In this document: piece by piece, positions 28,304 to 35,625 of the stretch
Numbering within the stretch: the first letter of the stretch is position 1
Layout: each line of letters begins with the position of its first letter
From: Catenuloplanes indicus
GTDB lineage: Bacteria; Actinomycetota; Actinomycetes; Mycobacteriales; Micromonosporaceae
DNA length: 64,000 bases
Reading direction: 5' to 3'
Assembly: GCF_030813715.1 (NCBI RefSeq)
Contig: NZ_JAUSUZ010000001.1
Location: 2,542,001 to 2,606,000 of the forward strand
Notes under the pieces: model-generated
Seen by the model: only the letters and a program-made list of their open reading frames with translations
What the model was told of the DNA's origin: nothing
Database searches by the model: none
Program-made: the position numbers and the translations under genes

Positions 28304-29023
28304 ATGACAGAACCGACCGTGATCGTCCACGCGGACGCGGACATCCAGACCCAGGCCGTCGCGGCCCGTCTGATCGTCAAGATCATTGACACGCAGGCCG
28401 CCCGCGGCACCGCCGGCATCGTCCTCACCGGCGGCCGTGGCGCCGCCAAGATCTACCGGGCGATCGCGTCCTCCCCCGCCGCCACCGCCATCGACTGGTC
28501 CCGCGTCGACCTGTGGTGGGGCGACGAGCGTTTCCTGCCGCTCGGCCACGCCGACCGCAACGAGACCCAGGCCCGCGAGGCACTGCTCGACGCGCTGCCG
28601 CTCGACCCGAAGCGCATCCACCCGATGCCCCCGTCCGACGGCCCGGACGGCGACGACGCCACGGCCGCGGCCGCCCGCTACGCCGCCGAGTGGACCGCCG
28701 CCACCCCGCACATCGACGTCATCCTGCTCGGCGTCGGCGAGGACGGCCACGTCGCCTCCCTCTTCCCCGGCCACCCCGGCCTGACCGAGACCGGCATCGC
28801 CGCCGGCATCCAGAACAGCCCGAAGCCGCCACCCACCCGCATCACGCTCACGCTCCCCACGATCAACGCCGCCGACGAGGTCTGGCTCATCGTCACCGGC
28901 GCCGACAAGGCCGACCCGGTCGCGGCCGCGATCCGCGGCGGCTCTGACCTGCCGTGTGCCCAGGTCCACGGCACCTCCCGCACCCTCTGGCTGATCGACA
29001 AGGCAGCCGCCGCGGGCCGATAG
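28304..29023 (+). CDS. pgl: 6-phosphogluconolactonase
   Basis: A 239-residue DevB/SOL-type lactonase that hydrolyses the product of Zwf. Conserved stretches: IVLTGGRGAAKIYRAI, the active-site segment VDLWWGDERFLPLGHADRNE and DVILLGVGEDGHVASLFPGH. ATG 28304 has a GAAGGT ribosome site about 10 nt upstream; the frame continues upstream but that part is not family-like. Last gene of the pentose-phosphate operon; a 6-phosphogluconate dehydrogenase gene is not in the window. Confidence 0.95.
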   Translation: MTEPTVIVHADADIQTQAVAARLIVKIIDTQAARGTAGIVLTGGRGAAKIYRAIASSPAATAIDWSRVDLWWGDERFLPLGHADRNETQAREALLDALPLDPKRIHPMPPSDGPDGDDATAAAARYAAEWTAATPHIDVILLGVGEDGHVASLFPGHPGLTETGIAAGIQNSPKPPPTRITLTLPTINAADEVWLIVTGADKADPVAAAIRGGSDLPCAQVHGTSRTLWLIDKAAAAGR

Positions 29024-29090
29024 CGACCCGGTCCGCGAACGTCTCCCTCACAGACGGTCGCGGACCACGACCCTTTCTTCCCACTTCCGG

Positions 29091-29156
29091 CGTGGTGCTG
29101 CCCGCATGCTCCCGCGGGCCACGGTCGTCGCTGGCGCTCCTCCCTGCCGGTCCCGC
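29091..29156. repeat. Structured intergenic repeat, copy B
   Basis: Downstream of pgl, before the convergent 2H-phosphoesterase gene. The hairpin has outer arms cgtgg/ccacg and inner arms gcccgc/gcgggc around a loop beginning atgctc, then ggcgctcc (29133-29140) and ccggtcccgc (29147-29156). It is the shorter counterpart of copy A at 17761-17857. A weak second hairpin (ccccac/gtgggg, 29161-29181) follows and may end pgl transcription. Confidence 0.5.
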
Positions 29157-29198
29157 GTCGCCCCACACCGCTTCCGTGGGGCTTTCCCAACGAGTTCG

Positions 29199-29867
29199 TC
29201 AGTGCGGCGGGTGTGGCCGGTCGATCGGGTAGGCCCGTGACGTACCGGTGGGCAGTGTGGTGTCCGAGTAGCGCACGAGACGCACATCAGCCGTGGTCAG
29301 GGAGATCCGGGTCGGCGGGGAAGCGGCCAGCTCGTTCCTGATCGCGGTCTCGGCGACGGTGACGTGCGCGGGGGCGCTGCCGCCGGGTGTCCGGCCGACG
29401 ACGAGATAGCAGTCCGGGTCGGTGTCGCCAGGGCATAGGTGGTAGCGGTGCCGGAAGCCGAACGCCTGGCAGGAGCGCCGCAGGTCGTCGAGCGCAGGTG
29501 TCGGCTCTCCGCTGCGGCCGTCGACCGGCCAGCCGATCAGCACCACGTTCGCGTCACTGACCAGGAAGGATCGTTCGTGAAGGCCACGGTCGCGGCTGCT
29601 GATCGGATACTCACGGTCAGCGAAGCCACCGAACTGGACGCTCATTCCGGGCCGGTGCAGCGCGGCGGTCAGGTGGCGTAGGAGCAGCGGAAGATCCGCG
29701 GCGCGGGCCGGGTCTTCCAGGCCGAGGAGCGTGGCGTGGACCTCGGGCATCGGCCGGGGACGGAAACCCGGGAGGTGCGACGCGGCCAGCCCCTGCACTC
29801 GGGCGATCAGCGTCTCCAAGGGTTTCGGCTTCGGCCCGTAGAACGCCACGATCGTCGAATTCTGCAC
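29199..29867 (-). CDS. 2H phosphoesterase-like protein
   Basis: A 222-residue protein not annotatable by overall similarity, but carrying two H-x-T motifs about 124 residues apart: HAT at 44-46 (EVHATLLGLE) and HVT at 168-170 (APAHVTVAE). This pair is the hallmark of the 2H phosphoesterase fold (2',5'-RNA ligase/cyclic phosphodiesterase superfamily), whose two His residues act on 2',3'- or 1'',2''-cyclic phosphates or 2'-5' linkages. Strand segments around each motif fit. Start GTG 29867. Convergent with pgl and divergent from the M50-like peptidase. RNA repair or nucleotide-signal cleavage would be guesses. Confidence 0.6.
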   Translation of the reverse strand: MQNSTIVAFYGPKPKPLETLIARVQGLAASHLPGFRPRPMPEVHATLLGLEDPARAADLPLLLRHLTAALHRPGMSVQFGGFADREYPISSRDRGLHERSFLVSDANVVLIGWPVDGRSGEPTPALDDLRRSCQAFGFRHRYHLCPGDTDPDCYLVVGRTPGGSAPAHVTVAETAIRNELAASPPTRISLTTADVRLVRYSDTTLPTGTSRAYPIDRPHPPH

Positions 29868-29956
29868 GCTGATCAGCGTATTTCGAGGCGACAGCCGGAA
29901 TCGGTCGATAGATCAGCGGATATCCCGGCCCGGGGCCGCCCCCATACGCTGCGCGC

Positions 29957-30619
29957 ATGACCAGCGCCGAACCTTCCCTGCTGCTGGCCGTCGGCTCGCT
30001 CATCCTCGGCCTGGCGGCCTCGGTCCTCTGGACGCTCACGCGCTATCTGATCATTGCTGCGCACGAGGGTGGGCATGCGCTCTTCGGGTCGGTCACCGGC
30101 GGCGAAGTGGAAAGCATGCGATTGAATCCGGACAGCTCCGGACTCACCGTCACCATCAACGGGAATGCCTTCCTGACCTCGGTATCCGGCTATCTGGGGC
30201 CATCCTTGTTCGGGCTTGTCGGGGCCACGATGCTGGCGCACGGGCTGAGCCCGGACGCGGTGCTGTGGACGTGCGTCGTCCTACTGATCATCACCTTCGT
30301 GCAGATGCGCAACTTCTTCGGATTCTTCATCGTCGGGCTCTACGGCACGCTGTTCTTTCTCCTCGCACGCCATGGCTCCCCCGGCGTGCGAGCGCTCTCC
30401 GCGTACACCCTGGTGTGGTTCTTGCTTCTCGGCGGCGTGATCCACACGGCGCTCAGCAATCTGAAGGCCGGGGACTCCACCAACCTACGGAAGATGACCA
30501 TGATCCCGGCCGGCTTCTGGGGCGCCTTCTGGTGGCTGGCCACGCTGGCCGCGCTGGTCTACGGTGCCGGCGTGCTGCTCGGGTTCATCGATCCGGTGTT
30601 CCAGCGCGCGCCCGGGTGA
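29957..30619 (+). CDS. M50-like intramembrane metalloprotease
   Basis: A 220-residue, strongly hydrophobic protein with about six transmembrane helices. The zinc-binding HEGGH motif is at 36-40 inside helix two, as in site-2-protease (M50) families; small actinobacterial M50B-like proteins of this size are common. A second DG motif (NPDG/LDG type) that would supply the Asp zinc ligand is not clear; MRNFFG (about 115-120) occupies the expected region. Start ATG 29957. The last 35 nt overlap the convergent end of the AAA-HerA ATPase gene. Substrate unknown. Confidence 0.75.
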   Translation: MTSAEPSLLLAVGSLILGLAASVLWTLTRYLIIAAHEGGHALFGSVTGGEVESMRLNPDSSGLTVTINGNAFLTSVSGYLGPSLFGLVGATMLAHGLSPDAVLWTCVVLLIITFVQMRNFFGFFIVGLYGTLFFLLARHGSPGVRALSAYTLVWFLLLGGVIHTALSNLKAGDSTNLRKMTMIPAGFWGAFWWLATLAALVYGAGVLLGFIDPVFQRAPG

Positions 30620-33600
30620 CCACCTCCTCGGTGGAGAGTGGGCTGGCCGGGTGGTGGGTGAGGCAGAGCGGGGTGCGGAGCTTGCGGGGAGCGGAGCCCT
30701 CCGCGGCCAGGTAGAACTCGCCGCTGGTGAGGCGGGCGATGTCCGGGACGTCGCCGCCCTTGGCCTTGGCCATCTCGCGGGCCGTGTCCATCTGGATGGG
30801 GCTGTTCAGGCGGCCGTAGAGCTGCGTCGCGGAGTTGCCGGGGATCTGGTTGTGCAGCCCTTTCGGGGACTGGGTGGCGAAGATCAGGCCGAGGCCGTAC
30901 TTGCGGGCCTGGGACACCAGCGCGAGCGTGCTGCGGGTGCACGGCGTCATGGCGGTGGACGGTGCGAGGTTCTGCGCCTCGTCCATGATGAGCAGGCCGC
31001 CGAGCGGGCGGTCGCCGGCCGGGTTGCGCTTGATCCAGGCGAACAGCGCCATCTGCAGCTGGTTGACGAAGCTCTGCCGCATCTCGTCGCTGCCCAGGCC
31101 GACCATGCTGATCACCGACACCCGCGCGCGCTTGCCCGGCGGCGGTGTGAGCAGCATGCCCGGGTCCATCGCGGTGCCGGCGCCGCCGAACAGCGGATCG
31201 TTGTACTTCGCCGCGGTCAGGGACTGCGCCAGGCCGTTCGCGATCTTCGCGGAGTCGTCCAGCTCGATGATGTCCTCGGGGAAGTCGGTGAGCGTGTCGA
31301 TCAGCCCCTGCAGCCGGTTGCCGCCCTGCCGCCCGTAGTGCTCGACCGCCTTGCGCAGCACGGCCAGCTGCAGGTTCGACTTCGCGCCGCGCCCGCTCAG
31401 CGCGCGCGGCGCCAGCGACGCGACCGCGGACTCGACCGCCTCGTTGAACTCGTCGCGATCGTCGCGGACACCCGCGAAGTCCGGCAGCGCCTGGAACACC
31501 AGCGGCCGGCCGCCGTCCCGGCGCGGGGTCCAGATCACCACATCGGTGTACGCGAGGTAGTCGGCCGCCTTGGCTGCGTCGCCGGGCTCCCACGCGGCCG
31601 GTTCTTCCGGCCAGGCGTCCCCGAGGCGGGCCAGGTCGTTGTTGACGTCCAGCACGATCGAGGACACGCCGTGCAGCGCGCACTCCTCCACGATCCGCCG
31701 GATCAGCACGGTCTTGCCCGACCCCGAACCCGCGAAGATCGACATGTGCTTCCGGAGCGCCTCCAGCCGCAGCGGCACCGCGGCGCCGGTGACGTGGTCG
31801 TGCCCGATCACGAACTCGGACACCGCGGCCCGGGTGTCCGGCGGGCCACCGGTCTCCTCGACCGACTGGCGCGGGATCCGGCCGACGACCGGTGTCCGGC
31901 GCCGCTCCGCGCCGCCGGAACTGGCATGACCGGGGCGGCCAGCCGGTGGCACGGTGGCGGACGTCTCGGCCGCTCGCACCACGGTCACCCGGCCGCCGTC
32001 GCCCACCGGCGCCTCGGACCGGGCGGCCGGCCCGGCATATGCCGCCGGCCCCACCTCGGCGCGGCCCGCCGGCCCGGCCTCGGCCACAGCTCCGGCCAGC
32101 GTGGCCGCGGTCCGCGACGCGGCCGTGGCCGGTGCTCCGGAGACGGCGGTCTGGTCCGCCGGGAGCCAGGCGTCCACGTCCGCGAGCGCCTCCTTGAAGA
32201 CGGCGATGCTGCGGGTCGGGCGGCGGGCGGCCAGCCACGCGCGCAGGTCGGCGGACGGGTCCTGGAGCAGCATGCGCAGCGCGAAGAGGATGCGCAGGTC
32301 CTCGTCGTCCAGCGGCAGCCGGGTGCCGTTGTCGCTCTCGAACGCGGCCACCGCCTCCCGCATCTTCGGCCCGCCGGTCAGCCCGGTGTTCCGCAGCACG
32401 AACAACTTCCGCTTCGGCACCCGGTGGTCCAGCCCGGCGGCCATGCACGCCTTGCGCAGCCGGGACAGCGCCGCGTTGCCGTGGTGGCCGTCGCTGATCG
32501 CCCGGAACGACCAGTGCACCTGGTCCTCCCGGTCCTCGTCGACGATCAGGCGGAGCCGCGCGTGCAGCGACGGGCGTGAGCTGGGCGGCGGGTCCAGCCG
32601 GAACCGCTCGCCCGCGGCGCCCCGCTCCGAGATCCAGGCGGTCAGCCCGGCCGTGAGCAGCGACGGGATCTCCGCGTCCTCACGTGCGCCGGTCAGTGGC
32701 CCGACCACGTCCGCAACCCGCTTGAACTCGACGAAACGCGCGTCGAACCGATCCAGATCGCCGGTCGCGACCGCCGGCACCGGCACCTCGACGCGGGACG
32801 TCGTGCCCTCGCCGAGCCGGGTCAGCTCGCGGACCTCACCGGACAGCAAACACGCCCGTACGTGCGCGTCGATCTCGATCAGCAGCTGCCGCGGCGTGAA
32901 GTCGCCGACCTCGGCGAACGCGGTCTCGCTGACCGGCCAGGTCGGGTACGGCGGGCGGAAGCCGATCTCCTCGAACCGCACCGCGAACCGCTTCTCAACG
33001 ATCTGCCGGCCCAGGTTGTTGTCCTTGATCGTGCTGAGGATCGGGGAGAGCCGGAACCGGTCGTGCACCGACGCCGTCGCGCGCTTCTCGATCAGCGTCC
33101 AGGTCGCCGGGATGCACGAGATCACGGTCAGCGTACGGCTGGTGATCTCGCGCAGCGTCATCAGCCCGCCCGCGACCTCCTCCAGCGCGACCAGCTCGGC
33201 CGGATCGGACGACTCCCCGCCGGCGGTCCGCCCGGCGTACTGCGCGATCAGGGTGTCGATCTGGTCGACCGCGATCACCGTGGGGCCGGTCAGCGCCAGC
33301 AGCCGGGACAGCTCCCGGACGATCTCCTGCGACGTCTTCGGCAGCCGGCGCATGCCCCAGGCGGTCCGCTCCCCGGGCGCACCCTCGTCGAGCAGCGCGA
33401 AGTAGCTGTCCGCCAGGTCCTGGTGCGCCACGTCGCCGGAGGCGCTGAGCGCGAGCGCCCGCGCGGTGTCCTGGCTGTACCGCCCGACGTAGGGGTCGTA
33501 GGCGGTGAGCCCCTGGATGAACGCGTCCAGCGTCTCGCGGGTCAGCTCGGTGTCGCCCATGAACGCGCGACGGGCCAGCCGGGGTGCGCCGACCTTCGAC

Positions 33601-33992
33601 GAGATCCGGCGCAGCAGCAGGTGCAGCTGGGTCTCGCTGCCCGGGATCGGCCGGGCGAGACCGTCCAGCATGGAGGTCAGCACGCTGTCCCAGAAACCCT
33701 TGGAGTCGAGCAGGCTGACCAGGAAGAAGTATCCGCCGATCTGCTGCGTGTGCTGCCGGACGAAGCCGAGCAGGTGGGTCTTGCCGGAGCCGGGCGGCCC
33801 TTGCAGCGCCACCCCGATCGGGCTGCGGTCCGTGCTCCGGTCCGCGTCGGCGATGCCCTCCACCACGGTCTGTACGACCGCCGGATGCAACCCGTCGACG
33901 TGGAAACGCGACGGGCGCCAGACGTCGTCCGGCACCCGCGCCCAGTCGAAACTGAGCGCCTGCAGGGCGGCCCGCTCCTCCTCGGTCATCAC
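30585..33992 (-). CDS. Dual-ATPase: AAA domain fused to HerA-like DNA translocase
   Basis: A 1135-residue protein with two P-loop domains. The first has Walker A GPPGSGKT (65-72) and Walker B VIAVDQID (239-246), an AAA/ORC-like loader type. A central region of unknown fold follows, then an Ala/Gly/Pro-rich linker (about 609-720). The C-terminal domain is HerA/FtsK-like (DUF87 type): Walker A GSGSGKT near 752-758 after LEALRKHMSIFA, SSIVLDVNNDL, Walker B LLIMDEAQN near 994, and GLIFATQSPKG, the sensor region. HerA proteins are ring translocases that pump DNA or feed it to nucleases. Last gene of the four-gene operon; its GTG overlaps the stop of the preceding gene by 4 nt. Function inferred only from domains. 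Confidence 0.82.
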   Translation of the reverse strand: MMTEEERAALQALSFDWARVPDDVWRPSRFHVDGLHPAVVQTVVEGIADADRSTDRSPIGVALQGPPGSGKTHLLGFVRQHTQQIGGYFFLVSLLDSKGFWDSVLTSMLDGLARPIPGSETQLHLLLRRISSKVGAPRLARRAFMGDTELTRETLDAFIQGLTAYDPYVGRYSQDTARALALSASGDVAHQDLADSYFALLDEGAPGERTAWGMRRLPKTSQEIVRELSRLLALTGPTVIAVDQIDTLIAQYAGRTAGGESSDPAELVALEEVAGGLMTLREITSRTLTVISCIPATWTLIEKRATASVHDRFRLSPILSTIKDNNLGRQIVEKRFAVRFEEIGFRPPYPTWPVSETAFAEVGDFTPRQLLIEIDAHVRACLLSGEVRELTRLGEGTTSRVEVPVPAVATGDLDRFDARFVEFKRVADVVGPLTGAREDAEIPSLLTAGLTAWISERGAAGERFRLDPPPSSRPSLHARLRLIVDEDREDQVHWSFRAISDGHHGNAALSRLRKACMAAGLDHRVPKRKLFVLRNTGLTGGPKMREAVAAFESDNGTRLPLDDEDLRILFALRMLLQDPSADLRAWLAARRPTRSIAVFKEALADVDAWLPADQTAVSGAPATAASRTAATLAGAVAEAGPAGRAEVGPAAYAGPAARSEAPVGDGGRVTVVRAAETSATVPPAGRPGHASSGGAERRRTPVVGRIPRQSVEETGGPPDTRAAVSEFVIGHDHVTGAAVPLRLEALRKHMSIFAGSGSGKTVLIRRIVEECALHGVSSIVLDVNNDLARLGDAWPEEPAAWEPGDAAKAADYLAYTDVVIWTPRRDGGRPLVFQALPDFAGVRDDRDEFNEAVESAVASLAPRALSGRGAKSNLQLAVLRKAVEHYGRQGGNRLQGLIDTLTDFPEDIIELDDSAKIANGLAQSLTAAKYNDPLFGGAGTAMDPGMLLTPPPGKRARVSVISMVGLGSDEMRQSFVNQLQMALFAWIKRNPAGDRPLGGLLIMDEAQNLAPSTAMTPCTRSTLALVSQARKYGLGLIFATQSPKGLHNQIPGNSATQLYGRLNSPIQMDTAREMAKAKGGDVPDIARLTSGEFYLAAEGSAPRKLRTPLCLTHHPASPLSTEEVVTRARAGTPDR

Positions 33993-34651
33993 ACTCCGAT
34001 CGCCAGCAGGTGCTTGTCCTGGCCACCGGTCCGGATCGCCGCGTCGACCTCCGCCGCGGTCAGCGACTTCTGGTTGTCCTCCGGTGCCAGGTGGACGTCG
34101 TCCTCGCGGCTGAGTTGCCTGAGCGCCGCGTCGAGATCCGCGCGCGGCACGTCGGCGAAGTGCGGCCGCAGGCTGGCCAGGCTCACCCAGGCACCGGCCC
34201 GGCTCGCCAGCGACCCGTAGACACCGCGGATCCGCTCCCCGAGATCGTCCTTCACCACCGGCTCCACCTCGGCCTCGACCCGCTGCGCGGGGACGATCGA
34301 GCTCTGCGAGAGCGCCTCGCCGAACGTGGTGAACTGGGTCTTCGGCAGCACCCGGTCGCGCATGGCCGCGTGGAACGCGGACAGCGCCGCACCCAGCACC
34401 CGTGGCGTGGACCGGGGGAAGTGCAGGTCCTCCTCCATGAGCGCCCAGCCCTTGTCGCCGAGCGCGTGCACGAACGTGCGGCCCTCCTTGCGGCTCTCCA
34501 GATAGCCGAGCCGGTTGAGCTTGTCCCGGCTCGGCTTCTTCAGCTCGCCGTACTTCTCGGTCAGCTCGGTATTGGAGATCTCCCGCATCTCGGACATGAG
34601 GAGAAGCAGCAGCGCGTTCTCGCTCGCGGTGAGACTGTCGGCCATGATCAT
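33989..34651 (-). CDS. Small winged-helix-like protein of the four-gene operon
   Basis: A 220-residue soluble protein. The N-terminal 75 residues look like a winged helix: MADSLTASENALLLLLMSEM, SNTELTEKYGELKKPSRDKLNRL, then a wing EGRTFVHALGDKGW. The rest is helical and charged, ending RTGGQDKHLLAIGV; no enzyme motif is visible. Start ATG 34651 overlaps the stop of the nuclease gene (ATGA), and its stop overlaps the start of the dual-ATPase gene (GTGA). By position it may be an adaptor or DNA-binding subunit of the ATPase complex. I do not recognise the family. Confidence 0.75.
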   Translation of the reverse strand: MIMADSLTASENALLLLLMSEMREISNTELTEKYGELKKPSRDKLNRLGYLESRKEGRTFVHALGDKGWALMEEDLHFPRSTPRVLGAALSAFHAAMRDRVLPKTQFTTFGEALSQSSIVPAQRVEAEVEPVVKDDLGERIRGVYGSLASRAGAWVSLASLRPHFADVPRADLDAALRQLSREDDVHLAPEDNQKSLTAAEVDAAIRTGGQDKHLLAIGV

Positions 34652-35625
34652 CGCCCTCTCGAATGTTCGTGTCGCCGTTGGTGGATCAGGATGCCGATCT
34701 GGCGGACGACCGCCTCGACGTCGTGACGTACCCGCGCGTTGGTGAACCTCAGAACGGCGAAGCCGTCGAGCTGGAGACGCACGTCGCGCTGCCGGTCCTC
34801 CTCGAAGCGGTCCGCCCGGCAGTGTTCCGGCCCGTCGATCTCCACGACGCAGCGCTCGTCCCGCCACAGCAGATCGAGCCGCACCGGGCTGTCCAGCACA
34901 CGCGACCGGTAGGTCTGGTTCCACGCCCGCCCGGTCGCCCACGGCTGCCGGGCCAGCGCCGCCTCCAGCGCGACCTCGCACGAGCTGCGCGGATGCGGCC
35001 GTCCCGCGGCCGGCTGTGTGCCCGCGAGCGGCGTCTCCGGCACGGCCGGCGGCGCGGCGACGCTCAGGCGGTCGATCGTGGTCAGTGGTGCGCCGCACAG
35101 CCAGACGCCGGTGCCGGCCCGGTCCGCGAGCCATTCCGCCCCGGCCGCGACCGTGCGTTCGCCGTCCGCGCTCAGCCCGTCCGGCACCCGGACGAGCAGC
35201 ACCAGCCGTGTCCGCCCGAGACCGTCCGCCACCGCGCGGGCCAGGCCCCGGGCCCGGATCTCAGGGGCAAAACGACGCCGCGACGGTACGCCGGAGAGCG
35301 CGCTCGCGGCCAGGTCGGCGAGAAACGGTCCGAAGTGGGCGGTACGGGTCGCCCGCTCGGCAGCGAGCGCCCGGACCGCGGCCAGCCCGGCGCCGCCCGG
35401 GGCGTCGATGTGTTCCGCCTCCGGCAGCCAGGCCGGGAAGAGCTCGATCGCGGCCGTCTCCAGGTCGTCGAGGACCGCCCGCACGAAGTCGGCCACCCGA
35501 CCGGCCGTGCGGACCCGGTGGCTGAGCACGGCGGGTGACTCCGGGCCACCGCGCGCGGTGAGCAGCGCTATCCGGTCCGGGTCGCCGCGGTGCAGCTGGA
35601 CGACCCGGTCGGCCGGCGGCATCAC
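34648..35625 (-). CDS. PD-(D/E)XK/DUF559-type nuclease protein
   Basis: A 325-residue protein. The C-terminal 110 residues carry the Vsr/DUF559 endonuclease pattern: a helix with Glu221 (CEVALEAALARQ), then VRLDLLW with Asp251, CVVEIDGPEH with Glu262, Asp264 and His268, a RQRDVRLQLDGF helix and the strand FAVLRFTN. This is the usual catalytic layout of Vsr-like nucleases, where E-x-D-G replaces E-x-K. The N-terminal 210 residues are a separate, unrecognised alpha/beta region. Start GTG 35625 overlaps the stop of the STAND-like gene by 4 nt. Probably the effector or DNA-processing nuclease of the operon. Confidence 0.75.
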   Translation of the reverse strand: MMPPADRVVQLHRGDPDRIALLTARGGPESPAVLSHRVRTAGRVADFVRAVLDDLETAAIELFPAWLPEAEHIDAPGGAGLAAVRALAAERATRTAHFGPFLADLAASALSGVPSRRRFAPEIRARGLARAVADGLGRTRLVLLVRVPDGLSADGERTVAAGAEWLADRAGTGVWLCGAPLTTIDRLSVAAPPAVPETPLAGTQPAAGRPHPRSSCEVALEAALARQPWATGRAWNQTYRSRVLDSPVRLDLLWRDERCVVEIDGPEHCRADRFEEDRQRDVRLQLDGFAVLRFTNARVRHDVEAVVRQIGILIHQRRHEHSRGR

